Shown piece after piece: positions 5,567 to 12,797 of a DNA stretch of 13,010 nt; position 1 is the first letter of the stretch; each line of letters starts with the position of its first letter. The notes under the pieces are model-generated. The model saw only the letters and a program-made list of their open reading frames with translations, was not told where the DNA came from and made no database searches. A program made the translations under genes and the position numbers. The DNA is from Akkermansia muciniphila. Its GTDB lineage: Bacteria > Verrucomicrobiota > Verrucomicrobiia > Verrucomicrobiales > Akkermansiaceae. The stretch covers positions 1-13,010 of the forward strand of contig CAMBTF010000017.1 in assembly GCA_945870545.1 (NCBI GenBank), written 5' to 3'.

Positions 5567-8500
5567 GGCTGATAGAGGAATTCGTTCGAGTTGATCAGGA
5601 CGTGGAACAGGTCGGCGAGGGCTTCGTGCTTCGCGGGATTTCCGACCATGACGGGGCGTGGTGGGGTGGCCCATTTGAAAGTGGCTTTGTCGGCGCTGGC
5701 GAAGGAATTTCCCTGAAGGCTAAAGATCGTACGCGGGTGCGGGGAGTTTCGATCCGGCAAGGCGTCCTTGGAATCCAGATAGCCGTTCGCCATGACCAGC
5801 CGGTGGATCCCGCCGCTCATCAGGTGGCCGGACTGGCCATCGAGGCCGCCGACGACGACGGCGCGTTCGGGATTCACATAGCCGTCGCCGATCAGGTGGG
5901 AAACGCAGGTCTCCTGCATCACGGCGGCCGGGTCTGACAGGTCCTTGGCGAGGAACCGGACGTGGCCGCCGAAGGCATGGCCGGGCAGGGTCTCGGTGGA
6001 GAGGATGGCGGCGATGTAGAACGGCTTTTTCTCGGGAATCTGCAGACCGGATCCGACTTTTTCGAGGATGAGTGCGTCCTGGAAATCATTGCCACTGATC
6101 TGCATGATGAGCTGGCCGGCGGAGAGCTTGGACTTTTTCCCGGTGATGCCCAGCGACCAACCGGCCGAGGTCGGGCTGCCATTCCAGCGTGAGGCGATGG
6201 TCCGCAAGGAGGAGTCCGGCTGATGGGAATCCAGATAGACGATGGCTTCCACCGTGAAGCCGAGATCCTCGGGCGAGGTGGCCTTGACGAGGATTTTCTC
6301 GTGATCGGAACCAGGCTGAAAAATGAGGGCTGGCCCGCCGGCGGTGGGTAGACCGGGGAACATATTCGCGCCGTCCACGAGGGGGGGCGCCGACTGGGCA
6401 GCTAGCGCTTCCGCGATGATCTTCTCGTTATCCTTGAGGAATGACGCCGCGACGGAGCGTTCCTCGTCGCGGGCGGGGCGGCCTAAGACCTTGGCGATGG
6501 CGGTGGCGGCGAGCTCGTCGTCGCTTGCCGAGGCGCGGGTGGTGAGGAGTTGCAAAGCCATAGCGCGGGCGCGTTGCTTCGGCCACTCGCCGTTGACCAT
6601 CAGCAGGCTTTGCAGTGCGGTGTTGGTGGCATTGCGCTTCGCGACGCTCTGGAAGCCGGCCGGGGCATCGAAGCGGGAAAGAAATTCGTCCTGTGAGTTG
6701 CGCTGCTTTTTGACGAAGGCGGACGGGACCGGCTTGCCGCCATCGTCGGAAGGGCCGCCGGTCATCGGCTTGAGCTCGCCGGAGAGAGCGAGCAGGGTAT
6801 CACGCAATTGCTCGGCGTCGAGCCGCTGCGGGTTGGCGCGCCAGAGCAGGTGGTTCTGCGGGTCGATCTCGTTGGCTCGCGGGGTGGCGGCGACGAGCGA
6901 AGATTGCCGATAAGTCGTGGTGTTCAGAATCTGGCGGTGCAGCCATTTGAAGCTCCATTGGTGCTCGATGAACCCGGCGGTGAGCCAGTCCAACAGCTCC
7001 GGATGCGACGGGGGTTCGCCGAGTTTCCCGAAGTCGCTGGCATTTCCCGAGAGGCCGCGGCCGAAGTGGTATTGCCAGACGCGGTTGACGATCACGCGGG
7101 TTGCAAGCGGGTTCTTGGGATCGGTGATCCAATTCGCAAGGGCGGTGCGGCGACCGGTGGAATTGTGCTCGGTGAGCGGTGCGATTTTCAGTTCGTCCGG
7201 CGCAAGGATGGTGAGGAATCCAGGCTCGACGATCGTTTCGCCCTTACGGTTCTTCATCTTTGTCGGCGGAGCAAGCGGGCCGACATCGGTCGCTACGAAC
7301 GCGGATGGCAACGCTTTGGGCTTCCTATCTACGAAAGGCTTGTAAGCCGCCCAGGCAGCGGATTTCGGCTTGATGCCATCCACCAAGCGGCCGACCTCGA
7401 CGCCGATGCGGCGGTCCACCAGGAAGACGACCTGCTTCTCGTAGGGCGTCAGTTCACTCACGGGCTTGGCCTTCATGGCCTGCACGGCGGGCGGGAAAAA
7501 AGCGAGCGCATTGGCGGTACCAGATTCCACCGCGGGTCGTTTCTCCAAATCCCACGCAGCGCGGGCGGCGGCAGACTCGTTTTCCCAAGCGGCCTGAGTT
7601 TCGGCGTGGGCTTGGATTTGCTCCTTCGTCGCCAGCGGCAGATCGTCGCGCCACTGAATCGGCTCGAAGAACGACTTCATGCGGTAGTAATCGCGCTGGA
7701 GGATCGGGTCGAACTTGTGGTCATGGCACTCGGCGCAGCCGATGCTGAGGCCGAGGAAAACCTCGCCGGTGAGGCCGGCGAATTCCTTGACAATGATGTC
7801 CCGCTGCGTCTCGGCATCGGCTTGGTTCCATTCGTAAATCCCATGACGCAGGAAGGCGGTGCCAATGAGGATATTCGGATCGTCGGGAGCGATTTCGTCA
7901 CCGGCGATCTGTTCGCGGACGAACTGGTCGTAGGGCTTGTCCTCGTTGAATGAACGGATCACATAGTCACGATACGGCCAGGCGTTCGGGCGGTAGTCAT
8001 CGGCACGGTAGCCATCGGACTCGGCGTAGCGCACGAGATCGAGCCAGTGCTGACCCCAGCGGACGCCGTAGCGCGGCGAGGCTAGCAGCTCATCGACACG
8101 CCGCTCGTAGGCGTCTGGTCGCTTGTCTTCGAGGAAAGAAATGATCTGTTCCTCGGTGGGTGGCAGGCCGTGGAGATTGTAGTGGAGGCGGCGCATCAGC
8201 TCGCGGCCGTCGGCTTCGGGAGCCTGCTGGAGGCCGGCCTTTTGCAATTTTTCGACCATGAAGCGGTCCACATCACTGTGGGCGGCCACGTCCGGCGGGG
8301 TGACTTTTTTCAAGGGCTGGAACGACCACCAGCCGCGTTCCTCGGCGGTGAACTCGCCGGGTTTCCGCGGTGTGATGACCTCCGCTTCGGGCCACGGCGC
8401 GCCCATCTCGATCCAGCGCTTGATGTCGGCGATTTGGTCGTCCGGCAGCTTGCCGTCGGGCGGCATTTCGAAATCCGGATCGGTGTAGACGACGGCTTTG

Positions 8501-8757
8501 AACAGGTGGGATTCCGCGGGATTTCCGGGCACCAGCGAGGGGCCGAGTTCGCCGCCTTCGAGGATGTAGCCGAGATTATCGAGGCGCAGGCTACCCTTCT
8601 GCTTCTTCTCGCCATGGCATTGGTAACAGTTCTCGGCGAGAACCGGGCGGATCTTCGTTTCGAAAAACTTGATCGCCTCGGGCGGGTGCTCCGCTGCGGC
8701 GCAGGGCAGGGCAAGCAGGAAGACGAGTGCTTGGAGCTGAGGGTTTTTTCCGATCAT
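5563..8757 (-). CDS. PSCyt1–DUF1549–DUF1553 cytochrome-like surface protein with LamG-like insert
   Basis: This 1064-residue exported protein starts with a signal peptide, MIGKNPQLQALVFLLALPCAAA. A PSCyt1 domain (PF07635) follows with heme motif CYQCH (44-48), the sequence GSLRLDN and a distal MPPDGKL with Met98 as a likely axial ligand. DUF1549/PSCyt2 (PF07583, about 155-365) contains GLPPTEEQ, WGQHWLDLVRYAESDGY and a second CxxCH, CAECH (341-345). DUF1553/PSD1 (PF07587) begins near RRTALANWITDPKNPLATRVIVNRVWQYHFGRGL and continues to about 720. Roughly 230 residues (about 805-1030) then resemble a LamG/concanavalin-type beta-sandwich (FTVEAIVYL…IASRW…GWSLGITG…GHVRFL). The usual DUF1553 C-terminal helix, ALADLFHVLINSNEFLYQP, ends the protein. 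ATG 8757 is preferred over the TTG at 8769. It heads the operon with DUF1501 and NHL. Function is unknown; a heme-binding role in the periplasm or at the surface is inferred, possibly linked to polysaccharide use. Confidence 0.93.
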   Translation of the reverse strand: MIGKNPQLQALVFLLALPCAAAEHPPEAIKFFETKIRPVLAENCYQCHGEKKQKGSLRLDNLGYILEGGELGPSLVPGNPAESHLFKAVVYTDPDFEMPPDGKLPDDQIADIKRWIEMGAPWPEAEVITPRKPGEFTAEERGWWSFQPLKKVTPPDVAAHSDVDRFMVEKLQKAGLQQAPEADGRELMRRLHYNLHGLPPTEEQIISFLEDKRPDAYERRVDELLASPRYGVRWGQHWLDLVRYAESDGYRADDYRPNAWPYRDYVIRSFNEDKPYDQFVREQIAGDEIAPDDPNILIGTAFLRHGIYEWNQADAETQRDIIVKEFAGLTGEVFLGLSIGCAECHDHKFDPILQRDYYRMKSFFEPIQWRDDLPLATKEQIQAHAETQAAWENESAAARAAWDLEKRPAVESGTANALAFFPPAVQAMKAKPVSELTPYEKQVVFLVDRRIGVEVGRLVDGIKPKSAAWAAYKPFVDRKPKALPSAFVATDVGPLAPPTKMKNRKGETIVEPGFLTILAPDELKIAPLTEHNSTGRRTALANWITDPKNPLATRVIVNRVWQYHFGRGLSGNASDFGKLGEPPSHPELLDWLTAGFIEHQWSFKWLHRQILNTTTYRQSSLVAATPRANEIDPQNHLLWRANPQRLDAEQLRDTLLALSGELKPMTGGPSDDGGKPVPSAFVKKQRNSQDEFLSRFDAPAGFQSVAKRNATNTALQSLLMVNGEWPKQRARAMALQLLTTRASASDDELAATAIAKVLGRPARDEERSVAASFLKDNEKIIAEALAAQSAPPLVDGANMFPGLPTAGGPALIFQPGSDHEKILVKATSPEDLGFTVEAIVYLDSHQPDSSLRTIASRWNGSPTSAGWSLGITGKKSKLSAGQLIMQISGNDFQDALILEKVGSGLQIPEKKPFYIAAILSTETLPGHAFGGHVRFLAKDLSDPAAVMQETCVSHLIGDGYVNPERAVVVGGLDGQSGHLMSGGIHRLVMANGYLDSKDALPDRNSPHPRTIFSLQGNSFASADKATFKWATPPRPVMVGNPAKHEALADLFHVLINSNEFLYQP

Positions 8758-8783
8758 CTGGTTAAACAAGTCGCGCGGCAGGA

Positions 8784-8817
8784 GATTTTGGACAAGAAAA
8801 GATTCCTGTCCGAAATC
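8784..8817. promoter_or_regulatory. 11-bp inverted repeat in the divergent spacer (candidate operator)
   Basis: GATTTTGGACA (8784-8794) and TGTCCGAAATC (8807-8817) are reverse complements except for one position, which would form a G:T wobble in RNA. The spacer is 12 bp (AGAAAAGATTCC). It lies in the 90-bp gap between the DUF1553-type gene (minus, starts 8757) and the sigma factor gene (plus, starts 8848), so it could serve both promoters. It could also fold as a hairpin in either leader. No convincing -10/-35 pair was identified. Confidence 0.5.
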
Positions 8818-8847
8818 CCTGCTGGGTGGCCTTCTTCCTGTGAGTTC

Positions 8848-9378
8848 ATGAGCCCTGACCCCAGCACCGAGTTTGTCACCCTGCTAGCCCGCCACGACCG
8901 GGCGCTAACGCTTTACGTCTACGGACTGGTCCAGCGGCAGGCGGATGCGGAGGACATCTTGCAACAAACGAAGCTCATTCTCTGGAAATGTTTCCACAAC
9001 TTCAAGCCCGGCACGAACTTCATCGCCTGGGCGCGCAAGATCGCCTTTCACCAGATCCTCGGCTACCGCCGAAAATCCAAGCGCGACCCACTGCCGCTCA
9101 GCGACGAGATGTTGGAAAAAGTCGCCGACCGCGTCGCCGATCTTACTGACGAGGATCAACTCCGCCAGGAGGCGTTGGAGTCCTGCCTGCACCGGCTCAG
9201 CGCCGATCACCGGCGGCTGATCGCTCTGCGCTACGAGGAGGAACTCGAGGTGGCCGAGATCGCTGGGAAACTCTCCAGCACTGCGGGCGCGGTTTACCGC
9301 GCGCTGAGCCGGTTGCGGCTAACCCTCGTCGACTGCGTCCGCTCGCGAGTCGATCATCTCCAACAGAACGCCTTATGA
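8848..9378 (+). CDS. ECF-type RNA polymerase sigma factor (Rhodopirellula/Verrucomicrobium family)
   Basis: This 176-residue sigma-70 family protein resembles the Rhodopirellula/Verrucomicrobium group (TIGR02989 type), which expanded in the PVC group. Region 2 spans about 10-75, with DAEDILQQTKLILWKCFHNFKPGTNFIAWARKIAFHQILGYRRK containing the core-binding and -10 recognition helices. Region 4 spans about 110-163, with LSADHRRLIALRYEEELEVAEIAGKLSSTAGAVYRALSRLRLTL as the -35 recognition helix-turn-helix. The chosen ATG 8848 gives the usual short N-terminus MSPDPSTEFVTLLARHDRAL. The frame is open far upstream, but only as the antisense of the DUF1553-type gene. Its stop overlaps the FecR-like ATG (9375-9378, ATGA), so the two are translationally coupled. 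It probably directs transcription of the divergent surface operon; that target is inferred from position only. Confidence 0.95.
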   Translation: MSPDPSTEFVTLLARHDRALTLYVYGLVQRQADAEDILQQTKLILWKCFHNFKPGTNFIAWARKIAFHQILGYRRKSKRDPLPLSDEMLEKVADRVADLTDEDQLRQEALESCLHRLSADHRRLIALRYEEELEVAEIAGKLSSTAGAVYRALSRLRLTLVDCVRSRVDHLQQNAL

Positions 9379-10763
9379 AAATTTCGCCGAAACTTCGCTT
9401 CCGTTTCCACATGCTGTGCGAGATGGCTCGGGACGCCGGGCTCTCCGAGGCGCAGCGCGACGAACTGAACCAGCTGGCCACCGCCCACCCGGGCCTGTTG
9501 GACAGCCTCGCCGAGTCGCTGGTGATCGATGCCGAGCTGCGCCACGATGGCCGCCTAGTGCGCGAATTACAGGCCGCAGCGCCGCTGCGGATTTACCGTC
9601 GGCGCTGGCTGGCGTGGAGCTTGGCCGCTGCGGCCTGCATTTTATCCGGGATCCTACTGCTCCGCAAAATACCGACCGGGGCACCGCCGCCGATCGCCAC
9701 GCTGGTCAAGGCGACCGGCTGTAAATGGGCGGCGAGCACGCTGCCGACCGCGGAGGGCTCGCGCGTCGCGGCCGGGACCTACGAACTCGTCGAAGGCCTT
9801 GCGACCCTGCGATTCGACAGCGGCGCGGAGGTGGTGCTCGAAGCCCCGGCGGCGCTTGAACTCGTCAGTGCGATGAATTGCCGCCTGCTCCGCGGCACGC
9901 TCGTTTCCGACGTGCCGCCCTCGGCGATCGGGTTCAGCGTGGACACGCCGAACGCAAGGATTGTCGATTACGGCACCCGCTTCGGTGTCAGCACCAGCGC
10001 GGACGGCGAATACATGGTGCAGGTTCTTTCAGGCAGGGTGGAAGTCGAGGATCACAACGAAGCCGCCCTTCACAAGCTGGGTGCCGGGGATAAAATCGAC
10101 CGCGGTCTGCTCAAGAAAAAGCTCAACCCGCAGGCACCGCCTGCCGAGCCAAACCGCTGGCGGCCCGACCGCATCGTCAGCGATGGCGAAGGCTGGCAGC
10201 TTTTCTCTACCGGCTACGGTCGTGGCAAGGACGCCTTCACCGAGTCATCCGGAACGGGCAAGAATTACGGCAAGGAGCCCTATTTCCGCGTGAAACACAC
10301 CACCTTTCAGACGCACTTGAATCGCACGGGCTTCCTCTGCTTCGACCTCGAGCGCTTCCAGCACCGCAGCTTCGAAAACGCCGAGCTGAGCCTCTCCATC
10401 GAGCCGAGCGACCTCGGTTTCGCTACGCTGGTGCCCGACAGCACCTTCGCGGTTTATGGGCTGATCGATGAAAACTTCGACGCCTGGGACGAATCCACGA
10501 TCAGCGATCTGGAGTCTCCCGACCGCGGCGAGACGGTCCTACTGGGTCATTTTAAAATCGCCCAAGGCGTGAGTCGCGGCACCTGCACGCTGACCGGCAA
10601 GGCGCTGGTGGATTTTCTCAACGCCGACACCAATAGCCTCGCCACCCTGATCGTCCGCCGCGAGACCGATGAAACCGCGAATGGTGGGCTGGTGCATGCC
10701 TTCGCCACCAAGGAAAACGGCAGCAACACCCCGCCGCTGCTGCGGTTGAAGCCGAGGCTCTAA
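9375..10763 (+). CDS. FecR-like membrane regulator (putative anti-sigma) with C-terminal DNRLRE-like domain
   Basis: This 462-residue single-pass membrane protein is encoded directly after the sigma factor with a 4-bp overlap. The cytoplasmic N-terminus (1-75) has the PVC FecR pattern GLSEAQRDELNQLATAHPGLLDSLAESLVIDAELRHDG, presumed to hold the sigma factor. A transmembrane helix runs about 78-96 (WLAWSLAAAACILSGILLL) after a positive RIYRRR. The FecR domain (PF04773) covers about 143-240, with FSVDTPNARIVDYGTRFGVS and VQVLSGRVEVED. The rest (about 265-460) resembles a DNRLRE-type beta-sandwich (FLCFDLERF…AELSLSIE…FAVYGL…VDFLNADTNSLATLIVRRE…PPLLRLK), often found on carbohydrate-active or surface proteins. 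That domain could sense an extracellular ligand; this is inference. Its last ~70 codons are the second copy of the 208-bp repeat. Confidence 0.9.
   Translation: MKISPKLRFRFHMLCEMARDAGLSEAQRDELNQLATAHPGLLDSLAESLVIDAELRHDGRLVRELQAAAPLRIYRRRWLAWSLAAAACILSGILLLRKIPTGAPPPIATLVKATGCKWAASTLPTAEGSRVAAGTYELVEGLATLRFDSGAEVVLEAPAALELVSAMNCRLLRGTLVSDVPPSAIGFSVDTPNARIVDYGTRFGVSTSADGEYMVQVLSGRVEVEDHNEAALHKLGAGDKIDRGLLKKKLNPQAPPAEPNRWRPDRIVSDGEGWQLFSTGYGRGKDAFTESSGTGKNYGKEPYFRVKHTTFQTHLNRTGFLCFDLERFQHRSFENAELSLSIEPSDLGFATLVPDSTFAVYGLIDENFDAWDESTISDLESPDRGETVLLGHFKIAQGVSRGTCTLTGKALVDFLNADTNSLATLIVRRETDETANGGLVHAFATKENGSNTPPLLRLKPRL
10544..10751 (+). repeat. 208-bp direct repeat, copy 2 (inside the FecR-like gene)
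   Basis: This copy lies within the intact FecR-like gene and covers codons about 390-459, ending four codons before the stop. It matches 2682-2889 at 201 of 208 positions with no gaps. Similarity stops sharply at both ends: upstream of 10544 and after 10751 the two loci are unrelated. As this copy is embedded in a complete gene, it is likely nearer the ancestral arrangement. Confidence 0.95.
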
Positions 10764-10817
10764 CTTCGCAGATGCTTTCCTAGGCAATGAGGCGCGGTTC
10801 TTGTGCTTGGCGAGTGT

Positions 10818-11555
10818 TCACCGGTGTTGCCGGCGGTAGGCCGTGGGGCTCATGCCGATCTGGCGCTGAAACTGGCGCGAAAACGCGCTGTGGTCGTAGA
10901 ATCCTGTGGCTTGGGCGATTTCGGAAACGGTGAGCGCCGAACCGGCGAGCAACTCGCAGCCCTTGAGAACGCGCAACTTGGTGACGTAGCCGCGCGGGGA
11001 AATCTGGAAGAGCTTACGGAACTTGCGCTCGAGGTGGCGTGGCGAAAGATTCACAGAGCCGGCCAGATCCTTGATTGATATTGCCTCGGTGAAGTGGGTC
11101 TTGAGATACTCGGTCACCCCGCGGAGGTCGAGGTAGGGCTGGAGTTCGAGCCGGGCGCGCTCGTAGCCGCGGACCACCCCGCACAGCCCGGCCACCTGCC
11201 CGGCGTGGTCAAACAACGGAATCTTGTCGGTGATGAACCACTCCGGCCGGCCGGTGCGGTCGGGAAACAACTCGACGATCCCGCACATCGGCTCACCATC
11301 GCGCAGGACGGCGAGGTCGTCCTGGCGGTATTTCTCCGCCATTTCAACCGGGAAAAGGTCGTGGTCGGTGCGGCCGACGACATCTTCCTCGCCGCGCATT
11401 CCGCAGTGTTCGGCAAAAGCACGGTTGGCGGCGCGCAGGCGCAGCGAGACGTCCTTGACGAAGTAGAGCAGGTGCGGGATGTGGTCGAAGATCCCGCGTT
11501 CCGCACCGGGCATCAGTCCCGCTCCCCAGATGGTCGGCTTTGGGTTGTTGTTCAT
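10818..11555 (-). CDS. AraC-family transcriptional regulator with N-terminal PAS domain
   Basis: This 245-residue regulator has a PAS-like sensor at about 20-130 (IFDHIPHLLYFVKDVSLRLRAANRAF…VVGRTDHDLFP…EWFITDKIPLFDHAGQVAGLCGVVRGY). A C-terminal AraC DNA-binding domain follows at about 145-243. It has two helix-turn-helices: ISIKDLAGSVNLSPRHLERKFRKLF and LTVSEIAQATGFYDHSAFSRQFQRQIGMSPTAYR. The second includes the family signature GFYDHSAFSRQFQRQIGMSPTAYR. ATG 11555 is chosen because the PAS begins soon after; the upstream in-frame ATG at 11615 lies in the regulatory spacer. It is divergent from the Gfo/Idh/MocA gene, so it is probably that gene's activator and autoregulator. The PAS ligand is unknown. 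The gene converges on the FecR-like gene with a 54-bp gap and no obvious terminator. Confidence 0.93.
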   Translation of the reverse strand: MNNNPKPTIWGAGLMPGAERGIFDHIPHLLYFVKDVSLRLRAANRAFAEHCGMRGEEDVVGRTDHDLFPVEMAEKYRQDDLAVLRDGEPMCGIVELFPDRTGRPEWFITDKIPLFDHAGQVAGLCGVVRGYERARLELQPYLDLRGVTEYLKTHFTEAISIKDLAGSVNLSPRHLERKFRKLFQISPRGYVTKLRVLKGCELLAGSALTVSEIAQATGFYDHSAFSRQFQRQIGMSPTAYRRQHR

Positions 11556-11607
11556 GTCGCTAACATACACGGATTCGTGCTTGAGGATACAAGCCGGATC
11601 CGCCGGA

Positions 11608-11626
11608 TCGTTCATGATTCGTTCAT
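11608..11626. promoter_or_regulatory. Tandem TCGTTCAT direct repeats in the araC-like/oxidoreductase spacer
   Basis: TCGTTCAT occurs at 11608-11615 and 11619-11626, an 11-bp period that places both on the same face of the helix. AraC-family proteins commonly bind direct repeats, so this is a candidate half-site pair for the adjacent regulator. No footprint or second genomic copy is available as support. Confidence 0.4.
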
Positions 11627-11627
11627 T

Positions 11628-11653
11628 CCGGAGGAATCGCACCCATCCTCCGG
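11628..11653. promoter_or_regulatory. Perfect 8-bp inverted repeat before the oxidoreductase start
   Basis: CCGGAGGA (11628-11635) and TCCTCCGG (11646-11653) are exact reverse complements around a 10-nt spacer. The second arm ends 13 bp before the ATG at 11667. In RNA it would form a GC-rich leader hairpin that hides a GGAGG sequence; in DNA it could be an operator. No other ribosome binding site is visible before the start. Confidence 0.45.
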
Positions 11654-11666
11654 CCGGATTATAGCC

Positions 11667-12797
11667 ATGCAGGAAAAACCAGCTCGTATTGCCATCGTAG
11701 GCCTCGGTTTCGGGGCCGAGTTCATTCCAATTTACCAACGCCATCCCGGCACGGAAATGGCGGCGATCTGCCAGCGTTCGGAAGCGGCGCTCCATGCAGT
11801 GGGCGACAAGTTCGGCATCGCCAAGCGCTACACCCGCTATGAGGACCTGCTGGCGGATCCCGATATCGACGCGGTGCACATCAACACGCCGATTCCGGAC
11901 CACGCGGCGCAGTCGATCGCCGCATTGCGCGCCGGCAAGCACGTGGCCTGCACCGTGCCGATGGCCACCTCGGTCGAGGACTGCCGGAAAATCGTCGAAC
12001 TGACACGCGAGACCGGCTTGAAATACATGATGATGGAAACGGTGGTTTATGCGCGCGAGTTCCTTTTCATGAAGAGCCTGTATGACAGCGGCGAACTCGG
12101 GCAGCTGCAATTCCTCAAGGCCTCGCACCAGCAAGACATGGACGGCTGGCCGGGTTATTGGCCGGGTCTGCCGCCAATGCATTACGCCACCCACTGCGTA
12201 GGCCCGGTGTTGGGGCTCGGCCGCCACCAGGCCGAGTATGTTTCATGTTTCGGCTCGGGAACGATCCGCGAGGAGATGCATTCGTGTTATGGTTCGCGCT
12301 TTGCGGTGGAGACCTGCCACATCAAGTTCAAGGACAGCGACCTGTCGGCGCAGGTCTATCGCTCGCTGTTCGATGTGGCGCGGCAATACCGCGAATCGTT
12401 CGAGGTTTACGGTTCGAAGAAGGCGGTCGAATGGCCCTTGGTTGAGCACGAGCCGCTGGTGGTTCACACGGCGAAGCGTCCGGAGCCGGAGATTCCCGAG
12501 CGGGTCGTGTGCCCGGATTTTGCGCACCTACTGCCGCCGGAGATCGCACCGTTCACCACGGGGGGCGTTTACGGCGGCGAGGCGGGCGGCGAGCACCTTT
12601 CCTTCACCCAGGGTGCGGGTCACGGCGGCTCACATCCGCACCTGGTCCACCAGTTCATCGAGTTGTTGCACGGCCGCGGCGAGGGCTATCCGAACGCCGT
12701 GCAATCGGCCAACATCACCTGTACGGGCATCCTCGCCCACGAGTCGGCGCTGCGCGGCGGCGAAATCATCCGGTTGCCGGATTTCACCTTGCAATGA
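11667..12797 (+). CDS. Gfo/Idh/MocA family NAD(P)-dependent oxidoreductase
   Basis: This is a 376-residue predicted cytoplasmic dehydrogenase of the Gfo/Idh/MocA family (PF01408), which oxidises or reduces sugars and polyols with NAD(P). The N-terminal Rossmann fold has ARIAIVGLGFGAEF (6-19, GxGxxG type), then HPGTEMAAICQRSEAAL and the region AVHINTPIPDHAAQSIAALRAGKHVACTVPMA. The usual catalytic E-K-P of the family is replaced here by T-V-P (CTVPMATS, 95-102), so the canonical lysine is missing. The C-terminal half contains MHYATHCVGPVL, with His172 and His176 as possible catalytic groups, and ends with a His/Gly-rich loop, GAGHGGSHPHLVHQF. ATG 11667 places the Rossmann motif at the normal distance. 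It is divergent from the PAS–AraC gene. The absence of an N-terminal signal suggests an intracellular substrate; which one cannot be told. Confidence 0.92.
   Translation: MQEKPARIAIVGLGFGAEFIPIYQRHPGTEMAAICQRSEAALHAVGDKFGIAKRYTRYEDLLADPDIDAVHINTPIPDHAAQSIAALRAGKHVACTVPMATSVEDCRKIVELTRETGLKYMMMETVVYAREFLFMKSLYDSGELGQLQFLKASHQQDMDGWPGYWPGLPPMHYATHCVGPVLGLGRHQAEYVSCFGSGTIREEMHSCYGSRFAVETCHIKFKDSDLSAQVYRSLFDVARQYRESFEVYGSKKAVEWPLVEHEPLVVHTAKRPEPEIPERVVCPDFAHLLPPEIAPFTTGGVYGGEAGGEHLSFTQGAGHGGSHPHLVHQFIELLHGRGEGYPNAVQSANITCTGILAHESALRGGEIIRLPDFTLQ

Noticed and set aside
6808..7953. 381-codon plus-strand open frame
   Set aside because: It lies wholly antisense to the DUF1549/DUF1553 gene, whose motifs are clear; the composition is typical of a shadow frame in GC-rich DNA.
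8170..8847. Long upstream extension of the sigma factor frame on the plus strand
   Set aside because: It is antisense to the conserved DUF1549 part of the minus-strand gene and shows no sigma-like sequence; the family start fits ATG 8848.
11094..11666. Upstream extension of the oxidoreductase frame to 567 codons
   Set aside because: It is antisense to the AraC-type gene; the Rossmann motif sits correctly after ATG 11667.
11556..12227. Upstream extension of the AraC-type frame to 469 codons
   Set aside because: It runs antisense through the oxidoreductase gene and adds no recognisable domain; ATG 11555 puts the PAS near the N-terminus.
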